Shown here: positions 21,902 through 34,886 of the stretch, piece after piece
Layout: the number at the start of each line of letters is the position of its first letter
Numbering within the stretch: the stretch's first letter is position 1
Source of the DNA: Paramyrothecium sp. XJ0827
Taxonomy: Eukaryota; Ascomycota; Sordariomycetes; Hypocreales; Stachybotryaceae
Length of the DNA: 64,000 nucleotides
Direction: 5' to 3'
Assembly: GCA_020881915.1 (NCBI GenBank)
Contig: JAJFPB010000007.1
Coordinates: forward strand, 1,984,001 to 2,048,000
Position numbers and translations under genes: made by a program
The notes under the pieces: model-generated
Databases searched by the model: none
Told to the model about the DNA's origin: nothing
Seen by the model: the letters and a program-made list of their open reading frames with translations, nothing else

Positions 21902-22338
21902 TTCCATACGGCAGCGTAGTACCTTATTAGCTGGTGGGTTCCAGTGACGCGACACTTGCACACACCCAACCTGAGCCTTATCAATGCCAGAGCAACCTCG
22001 TGACGGGGCCTTGTGAACTCATCGCCTTCTTCCACCGAGACACAGACAGCACAAGACGACTGCCCCCGTCGCAAAGGCAACATCTTTCCTACCGCGCGCG
22101 CATTCACTCAACATTCTGGGTCAAGCATCGGGCCCGTAGCACACGTCCAGAAGGTAGCTTACCTTGAGGTAAGGTAGGGAGCTTCCACAGTTGCGGGGAG
22201 TGCGCCGATTCGGCAGTTCCACGGCGACAACCGACCTCCTCTCGCTCGCGGGAACACATCCCGAGACGGCCTTCGCGCTCTCTTACTTGACAGCATTCAT
22301 TCGGAACAGAACGAGCGGAGACTGCTCATTCCGGCATC

Positions 22339-23978
22339 ATGTTTCAACAGGTCCGTTGGTTTTCCCCTCTCGGCGCCATGGCTTTGTTCTTCGCCCAGCC
22401 GAACCACCCCGGGCCATGTCTACGCCCACATCTTCTGCGAAGATTGTGGTTCCGCCGTCTGGCGAACACGGCATGTGCGATCCGATCCTAACTACTATGT
22501 ATAGAAAAAACCATTCTCGGCTGTCACAGTCACCATCGAGAACCTCACCTCGGAGCAGTATGAGGAGGAGGACTTCAGCGGCATCCCGGAGCTGGTAGAT
22601 GTTATCAAGCTCCAAGCAACGGGCCCCGGTGAAGCCGCGCGAGCCATCCGCAAGAAGCTCAAGTACGGCAACGTCCACCGCCAGCTCCGCGCCCTCGTCA
22701 TCCTTGATGGCCTCATCCAAAACGCCGGTCCTAGGTTTCAGCGCACCTTTGCTGATGAGCCGCTTCTGGAGCGTCTCCGCGTCTGCGGATCTTCTGATCT
22801 CTCCGACCCAGCCGTCAAGAGCAAGTGCCGCGAGCTGTTTAGAGTCTGGTCGCAGTACAAGGGTACAGCAGGACTGGACCGAATTGCGCTCCTGCACAAG
22901 GTGAGAGGGCATGCCCTGTGATGGAGCCCACATTAACTCCAGGAAGAACGCATTCTAACAATCTTATCTTTCAGGAGCTACCCAAGAGGAAAGTTACCGT
23001 CACTCAGGAGCGCTCCAAGGTGCTTCAGGAGACGGAGGCGAATCCCTTCGGAGACGAAGAGGAAGAGGAGGCAAGAAGGGCCGCGCAACAAAACGCCCAA
23101 TCTGCCGTACCCTCATCCGCTGGCGGTCCTAGTACGGCTACGCCGGTGACTGCCACCCAAACGCGCGGGCACTCCAAGTCATCGTCTCTGTCGGGGTCCT
23201 TCTTCGGAAGCTCCTCAGCGGATAAGAAAAAGGACAAACTAAAGGGCAAGAAGAAGCCTTTCAACCTGGAGGCCGAAAAGGCCCAGATGAAAACCGTCGT
23301 CGCCGATTCCTCGATTGCTGCGACCAACCTTATGAATGCTCTGCAAAGCATTAATCGAGAGAAGGAGCGTATTTCGGAAAATGCGCAGGCCGTGGGACGC
23401 TTCGAAGAGTGCAAGCAGCTCCGTAGGAGGGTGTTGCGTTACGTATGAGCTCATCACACACTAGCATTCGGATCCTTTCGCTGACCCGAGTAGATTCACC
23501 ACGTTGAAGACGAACAGTGGCTCGGTGGTTTACTCCATGCCAACGACGAGCTTGTACATGCACTCATGTCGTTTGAGCAGATGGATCGCTCCATTGATGC
23601 TGACAGTGATTCCGACGATGAGCTGGCCGAGCAGGCCCATCTGTACCGAAGTGAGTCACTCCACCCAACGTCGCTGATTATTGTACATCGACTGACCCGG
23701 TCAAAGTGGCGACCATGAAAGGCAAAGAAGCGCTCGCCAACTCATCATCGCCTACGGCCAGCCAACCTCCCGACCTCGCCGGCCTAAGCCTCGATCCTGC
23801 TCCCAAACCCGCCGCGCCGCCAAGGCCGCCCCCCATGGTGAGGCCCGTCGCACAGCCTCCCCGTCCTGCGCCAGTCCAGCAATCGGAGCCTGAGGAGGAT
23901 GACGAGGATGACCCCTTCGCTGACAAAAATGTTGTCGAAACGCCCTCTCTGGAAAGAGGGGAACCGCGTTGGTCGTGA
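22339..23978 (+). CDS. lsb5: LSB5-like VHS/GAT domain trafficking protein
   Basis: Predicted adaptor linking actin regulation and endosomal/vesicle trafficking, like yeast Lsb5. Five exons (22339-22350, 22505-22900, 22975-23442, 23494-23650, 23707-23978) give 434 residues. The first exon codes only MFQQ and joins to KKPFSAVTVTIENLT, the conserved start of the fungal family. A VHS/ENTH-like domain spans about residues 10-140 (RAIRKKLKYGNVHRQLRAL, LDGLIQNAG). A charged linker (NPFGDEEEEE) precedes a GAT-type helical region (~240-345) with AEKAQMKTVVADSSIAATNL and LLHANDELVHALMSFEQMD. The C-terminus is Pro-rich and acidic. The small first exon explains why a simple ORF scan misses the start. Confidence 0.9.
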
Positions 23979-24547
23979 TGTCCGCGCCGCAGCGCACAGC
24001 TTTTCCCTAGCCGTAACGGAGTGTCGAGTACGATGTCAGCGATTTATTCAGGTAGTCATTTTCGTTTGCAGACTTGGGAATCCTTTGGGTTGGATCGGGT
24101 AGGCTTCTTTAGAGAAATGACAGCGTTGTCGCCCCCATTCTCAGCATTCGGGTGACTTCCAGCTCTGCCCTTTACACCGCTTCTGACCGAAGGATTCGTG
24201 TTTCTTTGTTCAGACACCCGTCAGCCGCTAGCGATGCTCATCACTGATTCCTGTCCGCTAAATCTGTTGCACTCTGTGAAATGCGCCGAGCGGTAGGACA
24301 CGATGCTGGAATACTATCCCTTGCAAGAAACCGTTCCTCCTCGTCCAGGGCCCTGCATGACAGAAAAATACCCTGGCCCCATCTGCCACGCCAGCTGTTT
24401 CCCTATCAATCTCGGAAGGAAGTATGACAAGCTTAAGCATCGACATACAGCACGTCCTAAAATGGGAAGGGAAAAAAAAAAACCACCACGTCGGCGATTG
24501 TTCATCTCATGACCGCCCGAGAAATGGTCAACGGAGGCAAAAAGAGT
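23979..24547. other. Intergenic region between LSB5 and tRNA-Val
   Basis: LSB5 3' region and spacer, including an A-run at 24471-24481. The A-run is a T-run on the minus strand, 67-77 bp past the tRNA 3' end. It could be a distant backup terminator for RNA polymerase III. No protein gene is seen. Confidence 0.5.
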
Positions 24548-24620
24548 GATTCCGCCCGGGCTCGAACCGGGGACCTTCTCGGTGTTAACGAGATGCCATA
24601 ACCAGCTAGACCACGGAACC
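24548..24620 (-). tRNA. tRNA-Val: tRNA-Val (AAC)
   Basis: On the minus strand 73 nt fold into a standard cloverleaf. The acceptor arms GGTTCCG/CGGAATC pair in 7 bp with one G-U pair. The anticodon stem TCTCG/CGAGA carries loop TTAACAC with anticodon AAC. The T arm is CCCGG-TTCGAGC-CCGGG. The D arm carries AGCTGGTTAT. No intron is needed. The B-box (GGTTCGAGCC) is intact. Confidence 0.96.
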
Positions 24621-26638
24621 GCTTGGTGTTGTTGTGGATTTCGCGACGACAAATGCCTCAAGAGGGTGGATGGCGACGGATCAAGACACTTCCAACCCCC
24701 TTGGCCATGTCCAAAATGGGAAATTTTGTTTAGGGTAGGTTGCCTCATTAGGCAGGGCCGACGCCTGTTTCACAATGCTGAAGACATATGCATGGTTTTA
24801 AATACAGTGACATAAAAATATTGGTCTGAGTATTCGTGTTTGCTTTTCATTTGATGTAGTGAGATGTCACCATGTAGGGTTCGTTCGCCTTACTGCGCGT
24901 CGATCATCAACACCACCGAACCCTGGATAGACTTGTGCTGTGGATCCCCTCGAGTTCACACAATGCTTCGATCACTTTCGCATGCCACGATCGAACGGGT
25001 ATCCGTTCAATTTACCTGGCACGCAGCCCGCCCTCTGTTCCCACTGGGATCTTGGCTAAGCCCTAGACGCGTGTCAAAAGGCAGGACGACCGACTCGTCC
25101 AGTCCGACGACGAGCATGCCAAAATAGGATGTTTTCGACATATTTACATGGTGATGCATTAACCTCTTGTTCCGCACCATTGTCGGACGGCTTCGTCGTC
25201 GCTACTGTTACCCTTTGCGTACCCGCGCCGTCACAGGACGCCGGGCTTCGGGAGGTCTCGACCTCAAATATGAGCCTGATAATCGTGCGACAGGCTGCCT
25301 GAGTCAGTCTCTTAGGGTAGGTGGAAGAGGGCCATTTAGCGCAACCAAAAAGGCCCTTGCCGGTCCACAGTTGGGACGACCTCGCAGCCGCAGCCCAACG
25401 ATGGAGCACTCTTGTTTCTGTGTTTGATGACTGTGGATGTTACTACTGCGTAATGGTAGAGAGGCTCGGTGTATGGAGATGCTCCGTCCACAAGGACCAT
25501 ATGACCCACGCCCTACTCCTGACCCCGGATGTTAGGGGACCAGGCGAGGCGGACTCCCCGGTACCGTAGGCTCGGGATCATGTCTTGGAAAAGAGAAACA
25601 AGTGGGCTGCCTGGGCAAGCGGCGTGAGGTACTGACGAATCTCTGTAGGCCGCCCGTGGGATCCGACACGAGACAGCGTGGATGCGTTGAGTTGCTGTCG
25701 TCAGCTGTCAGACACTGAGTTCAAAGCCTAAGGTGCAAGCACACGGATGAAATCCGACGGGTTAGGCATCTCCATGCTCACTCCTTGGCAAATGCTCGTG
25801 TTCAGTGTGATTACTCTGAAAGGGTCTAACCTGATGATACTTGTTACCCGGTGTCCAATTAGCCAGGGTACCCACTGGGCTGGCCATAGTGCCGGTCTTC
25901 ATTTGCGAAGCTGAATGGAAGCTTCTGGCGCTGAAGGTGAGGATGACGGATGGGCAGCATCGCTGGGCGGTTCGCATCGCGAAGCGATTCCTCAAGACCA
26001 CGAATATGGGAGACGGCATGTGATGCGCACAATTCCTTGTGGCTCTGAGCTTCAAAGGCACAGAGCACACGCTGGCATGGCGAAAACCCATGAGATGAAG
26101 GTAAATGGCACAGACCTTGATCGTGGAAAGGTCCCGTGGCGGCAACGCCTGGGTCCGCAGTATCCCTGTCGAGTTCTGCCGGCATGGTCGCAGGCCGAGC
26201 TAGTGTCAAGCACAGACAAGCGACAAGGTGGTTGCGCGACAGAATGCTTCTAGAAGTCTTCTTCCCCATGGTGGCCAGCATTATGCTGTGAAGCTCTGTC
26301 CACCTGAGGAAGAAGAGGGCTCGCGACGCCACAAAATTGCATTCAGCGGAAAGCCAACATTGGCAGCTACAGCATCCACATCTGATGACACCTGATTGCC
26401 TCGAGTTTCCATTAGAGAATGTGACTGTAGCGTCTCCAGCTGCGGCAAGGACAAACACCACAGCTCGTGACAGAAACTTATGCAAGGGCGGCTTATTCGG
26501 CACAAGATCGACAATGCCGACAATAGCAAGCCAGCTCCCATTATCGGCCATTGTCGTTCCAGATAGCGATGACGCCGTTGCAATGCTGAGAAGCGAATGG
26601 CCAAGCGGATGTGTTCCTGTTGGTCCGGCTCGCTAGCA

Positions 26639-26667
26639 GAATGTTTAGCACATGGCGCTAAACATTC
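26639..26667. repeat. Perfect 11-bp inverted repeat, 7-nt loop
   Basis: GAATGTTTAGC and its exact reverse complement GCTAAACATTC are separated by 7 nt. An outer 8-bp inverted pair, CAATGCTG (26581-26588) and CAGCATTG (26668-26675), lies around it. Confidence 0.85.
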
Positions 26668-26721
26668 CAGCATTGAGCAGACGCAGGTTTCTTGCCTGGC
26701 TGTGCTCTAGCAGCCCCTGTC

Positions 26722-26761
26722 CTCGCTCGCTCGAGCCATAGTTTAACAATTGGCGAGCGAG
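26722..26761. repeat. Perfect 9-bp inverted repeat, 22-nt loop
   Basis: CTCGCTCGC pairs exactly with GCGAGCGAG 22 nt downstream. It lies 55 bp from the preceding hairpin. Confidence 0.8.
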
Positions 26762-27565
26762 TTATGATGCTGGGACTGAGGGGTGTAAGGTACAGCAGTC
26801 CAGCTAGCTGGGATATTGAAATGCAACCTCTGTATCGGAATCAGCCTTCGATCGTGGAGCCCTCAACATTACAGGACAGTCTGGCACACGAGGCCGTCAT
26901 TAGCCTCGAGTCAGTGAGGGCTTCCACAATGCAATCAAACCCCAATGGAAGTAGCGACAAGAGCTGGATGACCTGGGTGTTCTAGCTAGGTAGATATGCT
27001 GAGACAAAACCAGGCAGCTCGTGGTCACCTAGCCCAGGTCGCCGCTGGTTTCGTAACGGTCCACCGGAATGGCCGTCTGCAGGCGATCCAGCTGGTGCGT
27101 CAGGTACGAATCCGCGAGGGCGAAAAAGGCAGCGCGCCACAGCTGCGCGGACGATCCACGCGCTGCCTGCCTCTCCCCGATCGACAAGAAGCCACGCTCG
27201 TTGGCTTCCGCACAGTTGCATCACCCGATCAATAGACAATGCTGCCAGCCACCTCGGACAATGCGTGGGGGTTCCCCCCCTTGAGGTGCATTCGTGCGGC
27301 ACGTTTGATGCTCCAGTCCAACGCAGCGTTCCCTCTGCAGCTGAAGTGTGGCCGAACTCAAGCTCCATGCTTGAAGTAGTGGCATACAGTACAATGAAAA
27401 GCCACTCTCTGCAAGGTTGACGATTTGGTGATGGTGACGTTACACCCAGCAATTAGCAACGCACGCTTCCCCCTTTCACGGATGCGACGCCAGGGAGTGC
27501 CTTTCGGTTCTCTTTATGACCATACCTAATGTTGGCTGCTAGGGTAGTGGAGTTAAGCTCGCCAT

Positions 27566-27586
27566 TATTGCCTATTGCCTATTGCC
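27566..27586. repeat. TATTGCC tandem repeat, 3 units
   Basis: Three exact 7-bp units in noncoding DNA. Confidence 0.85.
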
Positions 27587-29826
27587 TATGCAATGACACG
27601 GTCACATATGGCAGAGGAGCAGCGTAGGACGCACATCGCTGTCCAGCGTTGCAGTGGAATAGGCAGCGACATTTATTCCTTGACTTATTGTGCACCGTTC
27701 AGGGTCCTTTGACGGACCCATGCCTGGCCGCTACCCCGGCCATCCTGGCACACCCTGGCTGATGTGCATCAGGGAGGCCGATGCTGAAGCACGGGGCGGT
27801 GTGTGCCTCCAAACCTCGGCACTTCCCTGACCTGTCGTTTTGACAGAAAGGGTTGCTCCAAAATGTCCGATCAGAAAAATCTGCCCATTGTGTCGAGGGA
27901 AGCGTCCGACGGGAAAGACGAGGAGCCAATCAAGTAAAGGCTGCGAGGACGGGTTTCCGAAACCGATCTTGCGAGCGTCAAACAATCGAGACGAAGGGCT
28001 TCTGAAGTCGCCGTACATGGCTCCGAATATGGTCGAAACCGCGTGTTGGCCTTCTATTCCTTGTTTGGCACTTGCATGCGCACCGGCCAATCATTGCCTC
28101 TTCTCGAAGACTTAAGAACAATGCCACCGAAACTGCACGGAGCAAGGGCATGGGCCATGTTTGCGAACAAAGGTCCTGCAGCAGAATTCTTCCAGAAAGC
28201 TTCCAGGGGAAGCTAGTGCAAATTTCCCTGCTTCATGCATTGACCATCGGCCTCTCCACAGAACCAACGCTGCTGGCACCGCACACCCCCCTCCCTGGTC
28301 GGCTCCCCCTATTGCCGTCCAAGGCCACTGGTCTGTCAAACCGTCATGAATAAGTCACGACTGAGAATTGCGGTGGGCCGGGTAATTCGTCGATCACGCC
28401 GTTGGACGATTTGGTGGTCGCGAGAGCGGGCGGGCGGTCGAGGGCTCCAAGTGGCCCTTTTTTGAGCCTGTGGCTGGGTAGTTGCAGCATTTAATGAAGA
28501 CTGACAGTACTCTGCCCTGGTTCTGGTGAAGTTCCACATGAACTCGATGAGAAGAGGACTACTAGCTGAAGACGCCTGCCAAGGTACTCCTATCTGCGGT
28601 CAACGGGAGAAGGACGTAAGATCTCTTGGCTTAGGTTGCTCGTAAGCCCGTGCAGTCCAGCACGCGCGAGATGTCCTACCGTACTGGGTGAACCCCTGTC
28701 GTGGCTCCTGGATCAACATAACGATCGGCTACCGGGTCTAATTGCACCAGAATAGGTTGGTTCGAGCGCGCTCTGTACAGCGCTCCGTGTTCCGCCGCCA
28801 CGAGGCGAGCAACAATGGAGCACCCTACATTGGCACGCTGGTACCGTACTATAGAGGTTGGATGGATCTGTTGGTTCTGCCACACAGTCCAACGGAGTCC
28901 GTGGGACAAGGCAGCCCGACAGCATGAGGTGCCTTGCATGCATGAGTAATCTACGTTGACAGCTCCTGAACCCGGACGCATTTGTGCGAGGTTGTGGCTC
29001 AACTCCGTCGCAATACAGTCCCTGGAGCAGCCATCCTCCACTGACAAGGTGCGAACGGCGTTTTGAAAGGTTGGAGGCGGTGCAGATGGCGATTCTATCG
29101 AGGCTGCGCTAGACCCTGTCAACACTCGCCGAACAGGCACAGATTAGTAGAAGCCAGCGCAGCGGCATGCCGCTGAAACAAGCCTCAGCAAAAAGACTGT
29201 GGGAGGCGTTGCTCGCCATCCTGCCTATCTAGTAAGCTTGCCGAGCGCAGTTTGCGTCGTGTATGGATACAGCCTCCGGATGCGCACAAAGGCGGCGCGC
29301 GCGGATTTGAGGACATGATACAATTGTTTCCATTTCCCATGACAGGCATTCATTGCTGTACCGTGCAGCATCGCCATCGGAACAGGGAGGGAGACTTGAC
29401 TGCAGGTTGACATCGACCAGTGCTAGCGGAGCCAATTGCAAGCTCTGAGTGCTTCTGGAAGCTTTCTGGATCTGCCAGCGCTGTAACACGAGCTGCGGGT
29501 ATCCAAAACAACGCGGCGCACACCCCCTCCCACCCCTGGCACATCGTCCAGGAAAAGGCTCCATTGATGCACCGGGCTTTTTTTGGTGGACGGGGGCGCC
29601 GCGCACACGCCAGCGTTCTACCCTACCGGGCTAGACCTGACAAGGGAGGGGAGACCGCATCACGGATGGGGTAACTTGTCTGGCAGACCTTCTGCCAGGG
29701 GAGGCGTAATTTGAGGGCCGATGAGGTTAACGGCGCCTCGTTAGGGTTAATGCTGCAAATCAGGGCCAGGCTGCCCGGGACCACAAGCAGGGCCAACGAG
29801 CGGAAGTAAACAATGATGATATGATC

Positions 29827-29853
29827 GATTGATGATTGATTGATTGATTGATC
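29827..29853. repeat. GATT microsatellite
   Basis: Tandem GATT/GATG units in noncoding DNA. Confidence 0.85.
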
Positions 29854-30120
29854 CTCCCTCCGCACAGCACAATGGTCGCAACGTAGTATCGGCGCATTCG
29901 AAGCTTTGCTGATAAGCGAAGTGGCAAGAGAATAAGTTAAGGCCGTGTAGAGTACAGTATTCCAGGAGTACGGAAGTGTGCGATCCTGCAAGGAGTTCCG
30001 TATCCAGTTATTTCACCTTGTGGCCGCCATCCCTTGACGAGATCGGGAACTCGACTTCCGGTAAGAGTCAGATACAGTAGCGATGATGATGACAGCGCAG
30101 CTCGACCGAATCGTCTTAGA

Positions 30121-30310
30121 CTACTACCTTATGTGCGGTAAGGTCAGGTAAGGCAAGGTAATGTGTAATCTAAGTTACATGTCCTCAAGGGAGCAGGCGT
30201 ATGGTAAGGTAAACCGGGGCCACCCTACCCAAAGTACCTAAATGCTTTCTCCAGGAACGGCCCCTCGCCTTGCCTCACCTTGCCTTGCCTTGCCTTGGGA
30301 GGTAAGTCGG
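30121..30310. repeat. Cluster of AAGGTA / CCTTG short repeats
   Basis: Interspersed GGTAAGGTCAGGTAAGG units (near 30138), a second GGTAAGGTAA tract (near 30202) and a CCTTG run at 30267-30297. They belong to the same family as the tract at 21856. Confidence 0.7.
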
Positions 30311-31990
30311 GAACTGCCAAGTGTCACGTCCATGTCATTCTGCTTGTTTTGACGAAAGCTCGCTAATCTGAATTCTGAAGGGCACCTTAGTTTTACCTTG
30401 GAGCCAGTTGAAAGGCCTAACCTGGCACCTCGGTTTTTTTTTTTGTTTCGTATTCTCTCCTCAGCGGACCACACAAGCGACCGGCTCGCGTACGCCCATC
30501 AACACGTTCTCTGGTGGGCCGGACCAAAGCAAAGTACAGTAAAGCAACGCAGACCTGAATGGCTGGATGTTTTACTCTGACGCCCTCCACCCCCCTTTCA
30601 GCCTTTGACGTCTTCATCTGGCACCACCACCACAATAACGCCGGTACGTCACATGCCAAAACAGTCCACGATTGACTAGCCATTTGCAGCGCGTGGTTTC
30701 TTCCTTGCATCACCCATCCCTTGGGCTGGGGAGAAGAAGAATAAGAAGGAGGAGGAGGAGAAGGAGGAGGCTATTCCGCCGGCCGAGGGGACCATCTGCT
30801 GGCCCCTGGCCATTGACAGCACGCAGCGTTTCTTTGTTGTCGCGTGGTTCTGTCTCAAAAGAACCCCAAAAAGATGCAGCGGGCGCGTGGCCTTGGGCAC
30901 AGGTAAGCGGTATTACACCCAACGCATTGTTGCCAGTGGATGTTTCCCACGCTGGGCCCCGGACACACCGCACAGCGGCAAAGGGCCGCAGGTGACCTGA
31001 GGGTACCAGCTGAAAGACTCCTATTGTGCGGCGCTACATTCATCCACACTGTCATTGGCACTCATTCGTAAGTAGCTTTGCCTAACCTGAAGTACCGATC
31101 CAGGACCACTGGGACCTCTGACAAGGCACACCCCCCCCACCCCTGCCCCTTCCTTTGGCTTGGAGGTACCCGCCCTGCGTTGTCCGCCGTAAGTTAGTGG
31201 CATCTCCCACTACCTTAGCCTCTGGCAGGTGGTTACCTTATGGTCCTGGGTCACGATCGGGTTAGGCAAAGTGGCCCTCGTTGTTTCATTCAATTCCAGG
31301 ATCATTTTTCTTTTTATTCCCCCCCCTTCTCCCTCCCTTACCACACTCCCCACTCCCACCCAATCCACAATCGGGATGCTATTTTCATGCTCTCCCGCAG
31401 GTCTGTGTGGCCTGTGACTTGCTTCTTAGCACCGGCTCCTGTAAGCTGCCTGAGCCTGCAAGCCTGTCATCGTCCACCGCGCATCCCATTGTGCTGAACC
31501 TGTCCTTGTTTATAATAACCAAGCCACTCCCGGGCTCGTCTCAGGCCTACCTGTGATCAGAACCTTTTCCCTCTTTCCTTTCCCCCATCACAGCACCCTC
31601 CTATCTCTTCAACCCTCTCTGGCGAGGAGGGACCCCCTTTTTTTCTTTCTCTTCCTTTTCACCCACCGTGCTCTCGCTCCCTGGTCCCTACCTTAACATC
31701 GCCGTCGAGCAAGGACATACGTCAGCACCAAACCCCTTGGTTTTTTGCAGCACGCGCATCAACCTCACCCGTGGCGAAGCAACGCGCTTGGCAGCACTCG
31801 AGTTTGCAGAAATACCGTGAGACAGGGCGCCGCACGACGACACGTCTTTGACTACAATACCTGCGATTTCAACCTCGACTTTTCTCCTTACCGTTCCACA
31901 CATGCAGCGGGTCGACAGGGTTTCTTCGGAGGAATAATATCGAAGCGTGGGCAAAAACGCGAGGTCTCTCAGATAGCAGAGCCCACCAGC
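30311..31990 (+). promoter_or_regulatory. Promoter and pyrimidine-rich leader of the C2H2 factor gene
   Basis: Ahead of the C2H2 start lies a purine-rich GGA block (30727-30772). Long C+T tracts follow at 31295-31375 and 31560-31690, as is common around fungal transcription starts. Short upstream ORFs exist (for example 31229-31417), which suggests a long leader with possible translational control. The reading frame stays open upstream to 31745, so an N-terminal extension of the protein is possible. Confidence 0.45.
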
Positions 31991-33421
<1,431 letters not shown>

Positions 33422-34886
33422 GCCAGTTAAAATGAGACTTTTCCTTACACAGCGGGAGGATTCTTCGATTTCGCATGTTTGTTTACACTCTGGGAAAGAT
33501 GGGGTTCCAATGCATGATATCCACATTTGAACTTACTTTACATGAACATGAGGGTATACCCTGCCTGAAAACTACTCTTAATTCATACTCGGCATGCGCC
33601 GCTCTACCATCACCCCAGCACGCGCGGATGATTTTTTTTGCTTTTCTTGCTCTCTTTTTTTCTTTTCCTTTGTTACATGTGCAAATAGACAGGCGGCCGG
33701 CTCTTACAATGGTGGATACCGGCGGATACGGACGGAAGCAACCAAATGCTAGGAGGTTGGACTTGGGATTTCGACTTTGTAGAACAAGGCACACATGGAT
33801 TTTGGACGATGCTCGATAGATACAGTACGCACAGAGTCGCTGCAGGCAATTCAAGGTGCTTTTTAGCACCAATCATTTAAACAAAGCCTCCTGCTCCATA
33901 TTTCATCTTTTAAGTGCTTACTTTGCATGGAAAATAAATGCGGTGATCGATGCCGGCGGTTCCATATTTGCATGACGACTAATCATGGCTCGCAGCCTTG
34001 TGTGGTCCATCGGTGAGCGTCTAAATGGTCGGCCGGGAGCTCCTTGGCCGCCTAGGTCCTTTATATGATTAGTGATCTCTAGCTTCAGCCAGACTCAAAC
34101 CACCAAAACGTCACCACCGCATCCTCGAGGAATCCTTAAGGATTGCAGCTGTGAATGAATATTTCCTCCATTGCTTGACTACCTTTTTAGAACTTGATCG
34201 TGAATGATTTCAATTGTTTTCGAGATTGCCTTGGACCGGATGGGTTGGGGCGTACACGGCAAGGCCCATCTTCTCTCACTCTCCCGTGAAGCCACAACAC
34301 AGCCGACCCTCGTGCCCAACACAAAGTCCTCACATTCCACAGCTGGTATATACCTTTGGGCAGAAAATATGGGGATGGGGACGTGAGCTGAAACGGGGTT
34401 TCTAGACTTTTCACCTTGGAGCGGGAGAACAAACAAAAGCGGGAACGGGCATGCAAACACATGTTGCTCTTTTTCTGTTTAGTAATCGCGACCGCCGGTA
34501 TTGCGATGTCAGAGCAGATGACTTGTGGGGAAGCGGAGGATCGCTCCATACGGTGCAAGGGTGACTTAATGGCCTGGTCTTGTCAGTTTCCCTTTCCCCC
34601 TCCCCTTGCAACATGAAAGGAGGCAGTGTGACGACCGTTGTGCTGCAGGTGCCGGATATATGTAGGTGAGGTATGTAAGTCAACCATGGGCCGGCCACAT
34701 ATAAGGGACCCAACAGGGAACAACAATACAACTTCGTGGTCAAGAAAAGCACCAGCTCAACTGCTACCGGCTCTTACACGACTTGCGTCGCCGTATGGAC
34801 ATCCAACCTGGAAGACTGGTAAAAGAAGCCCTGCTAGAAGTCATCACCGCCACTGGCCCGAGGCCGGTCCGCTTCTCACCGCGGAG
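33422..34886. other. Intergenic region upstream of the DsbA-like gene
   Basis: C2H2 gene 3' end with a T-rich tract near 33636-33670, then a spacer and the promoter of the next gene. Small overlapping ORFs lack motifs. No gene is supported. Confidence 0.6.

Larger units (their letters stand above)
20972..22338. promoter_or_regulatory. Repeat-rich divergent region between OPI3 and LSB5
   Basis: A 1.37-kb region between two divergent start codons, so both promoters should lie here. It contains a CTG trinucleotide run, tandem GCACAGGG-like units near 21640-21665, and several TACCT/AAGGTA tracts (21670, 21856-21901, 22155-22178). No protein gene is supported. Confidence 0.6.
24621..30120. other. 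5.5-kb stretch without a supported gene
   Basis: Open frames up to 230 codons (25859-26551, minus) exist on both strands, but they overlap one another and lack family motifs, signal peptides or splice continuation. Base composition is balanced rather than strongly A+T-rich, so it is not obvious RIP-degraded transposon DNA. It contains inverted repeats at 26639-26667 and 26722-26761 and short tandem repeats near 27.57 and 29.83 kb. It may hold noncoding transcripts or old decayed sequence; I cannot tell which. Confidence 0.55.

Noticed and set aside
25859..26551. 230-codon ORF on the minus strand
   Set aside because: Overlaps several other ORFs in other frames, shows no family motif and no splice continuation; Cys/Ser/Leu-rich chance composition.
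28755..28800. GGTTCGAGC sequence resembling a tRNA B-box
   Set aside because: No matching acceptor or anticodon stem can be formed around it.
24621..30120. Possible RIP-degraded transposon
   Set aside because: No strong A+T bias, no recognisable transposase or reverse transcriptase remnants, no long terminal repeats visible.
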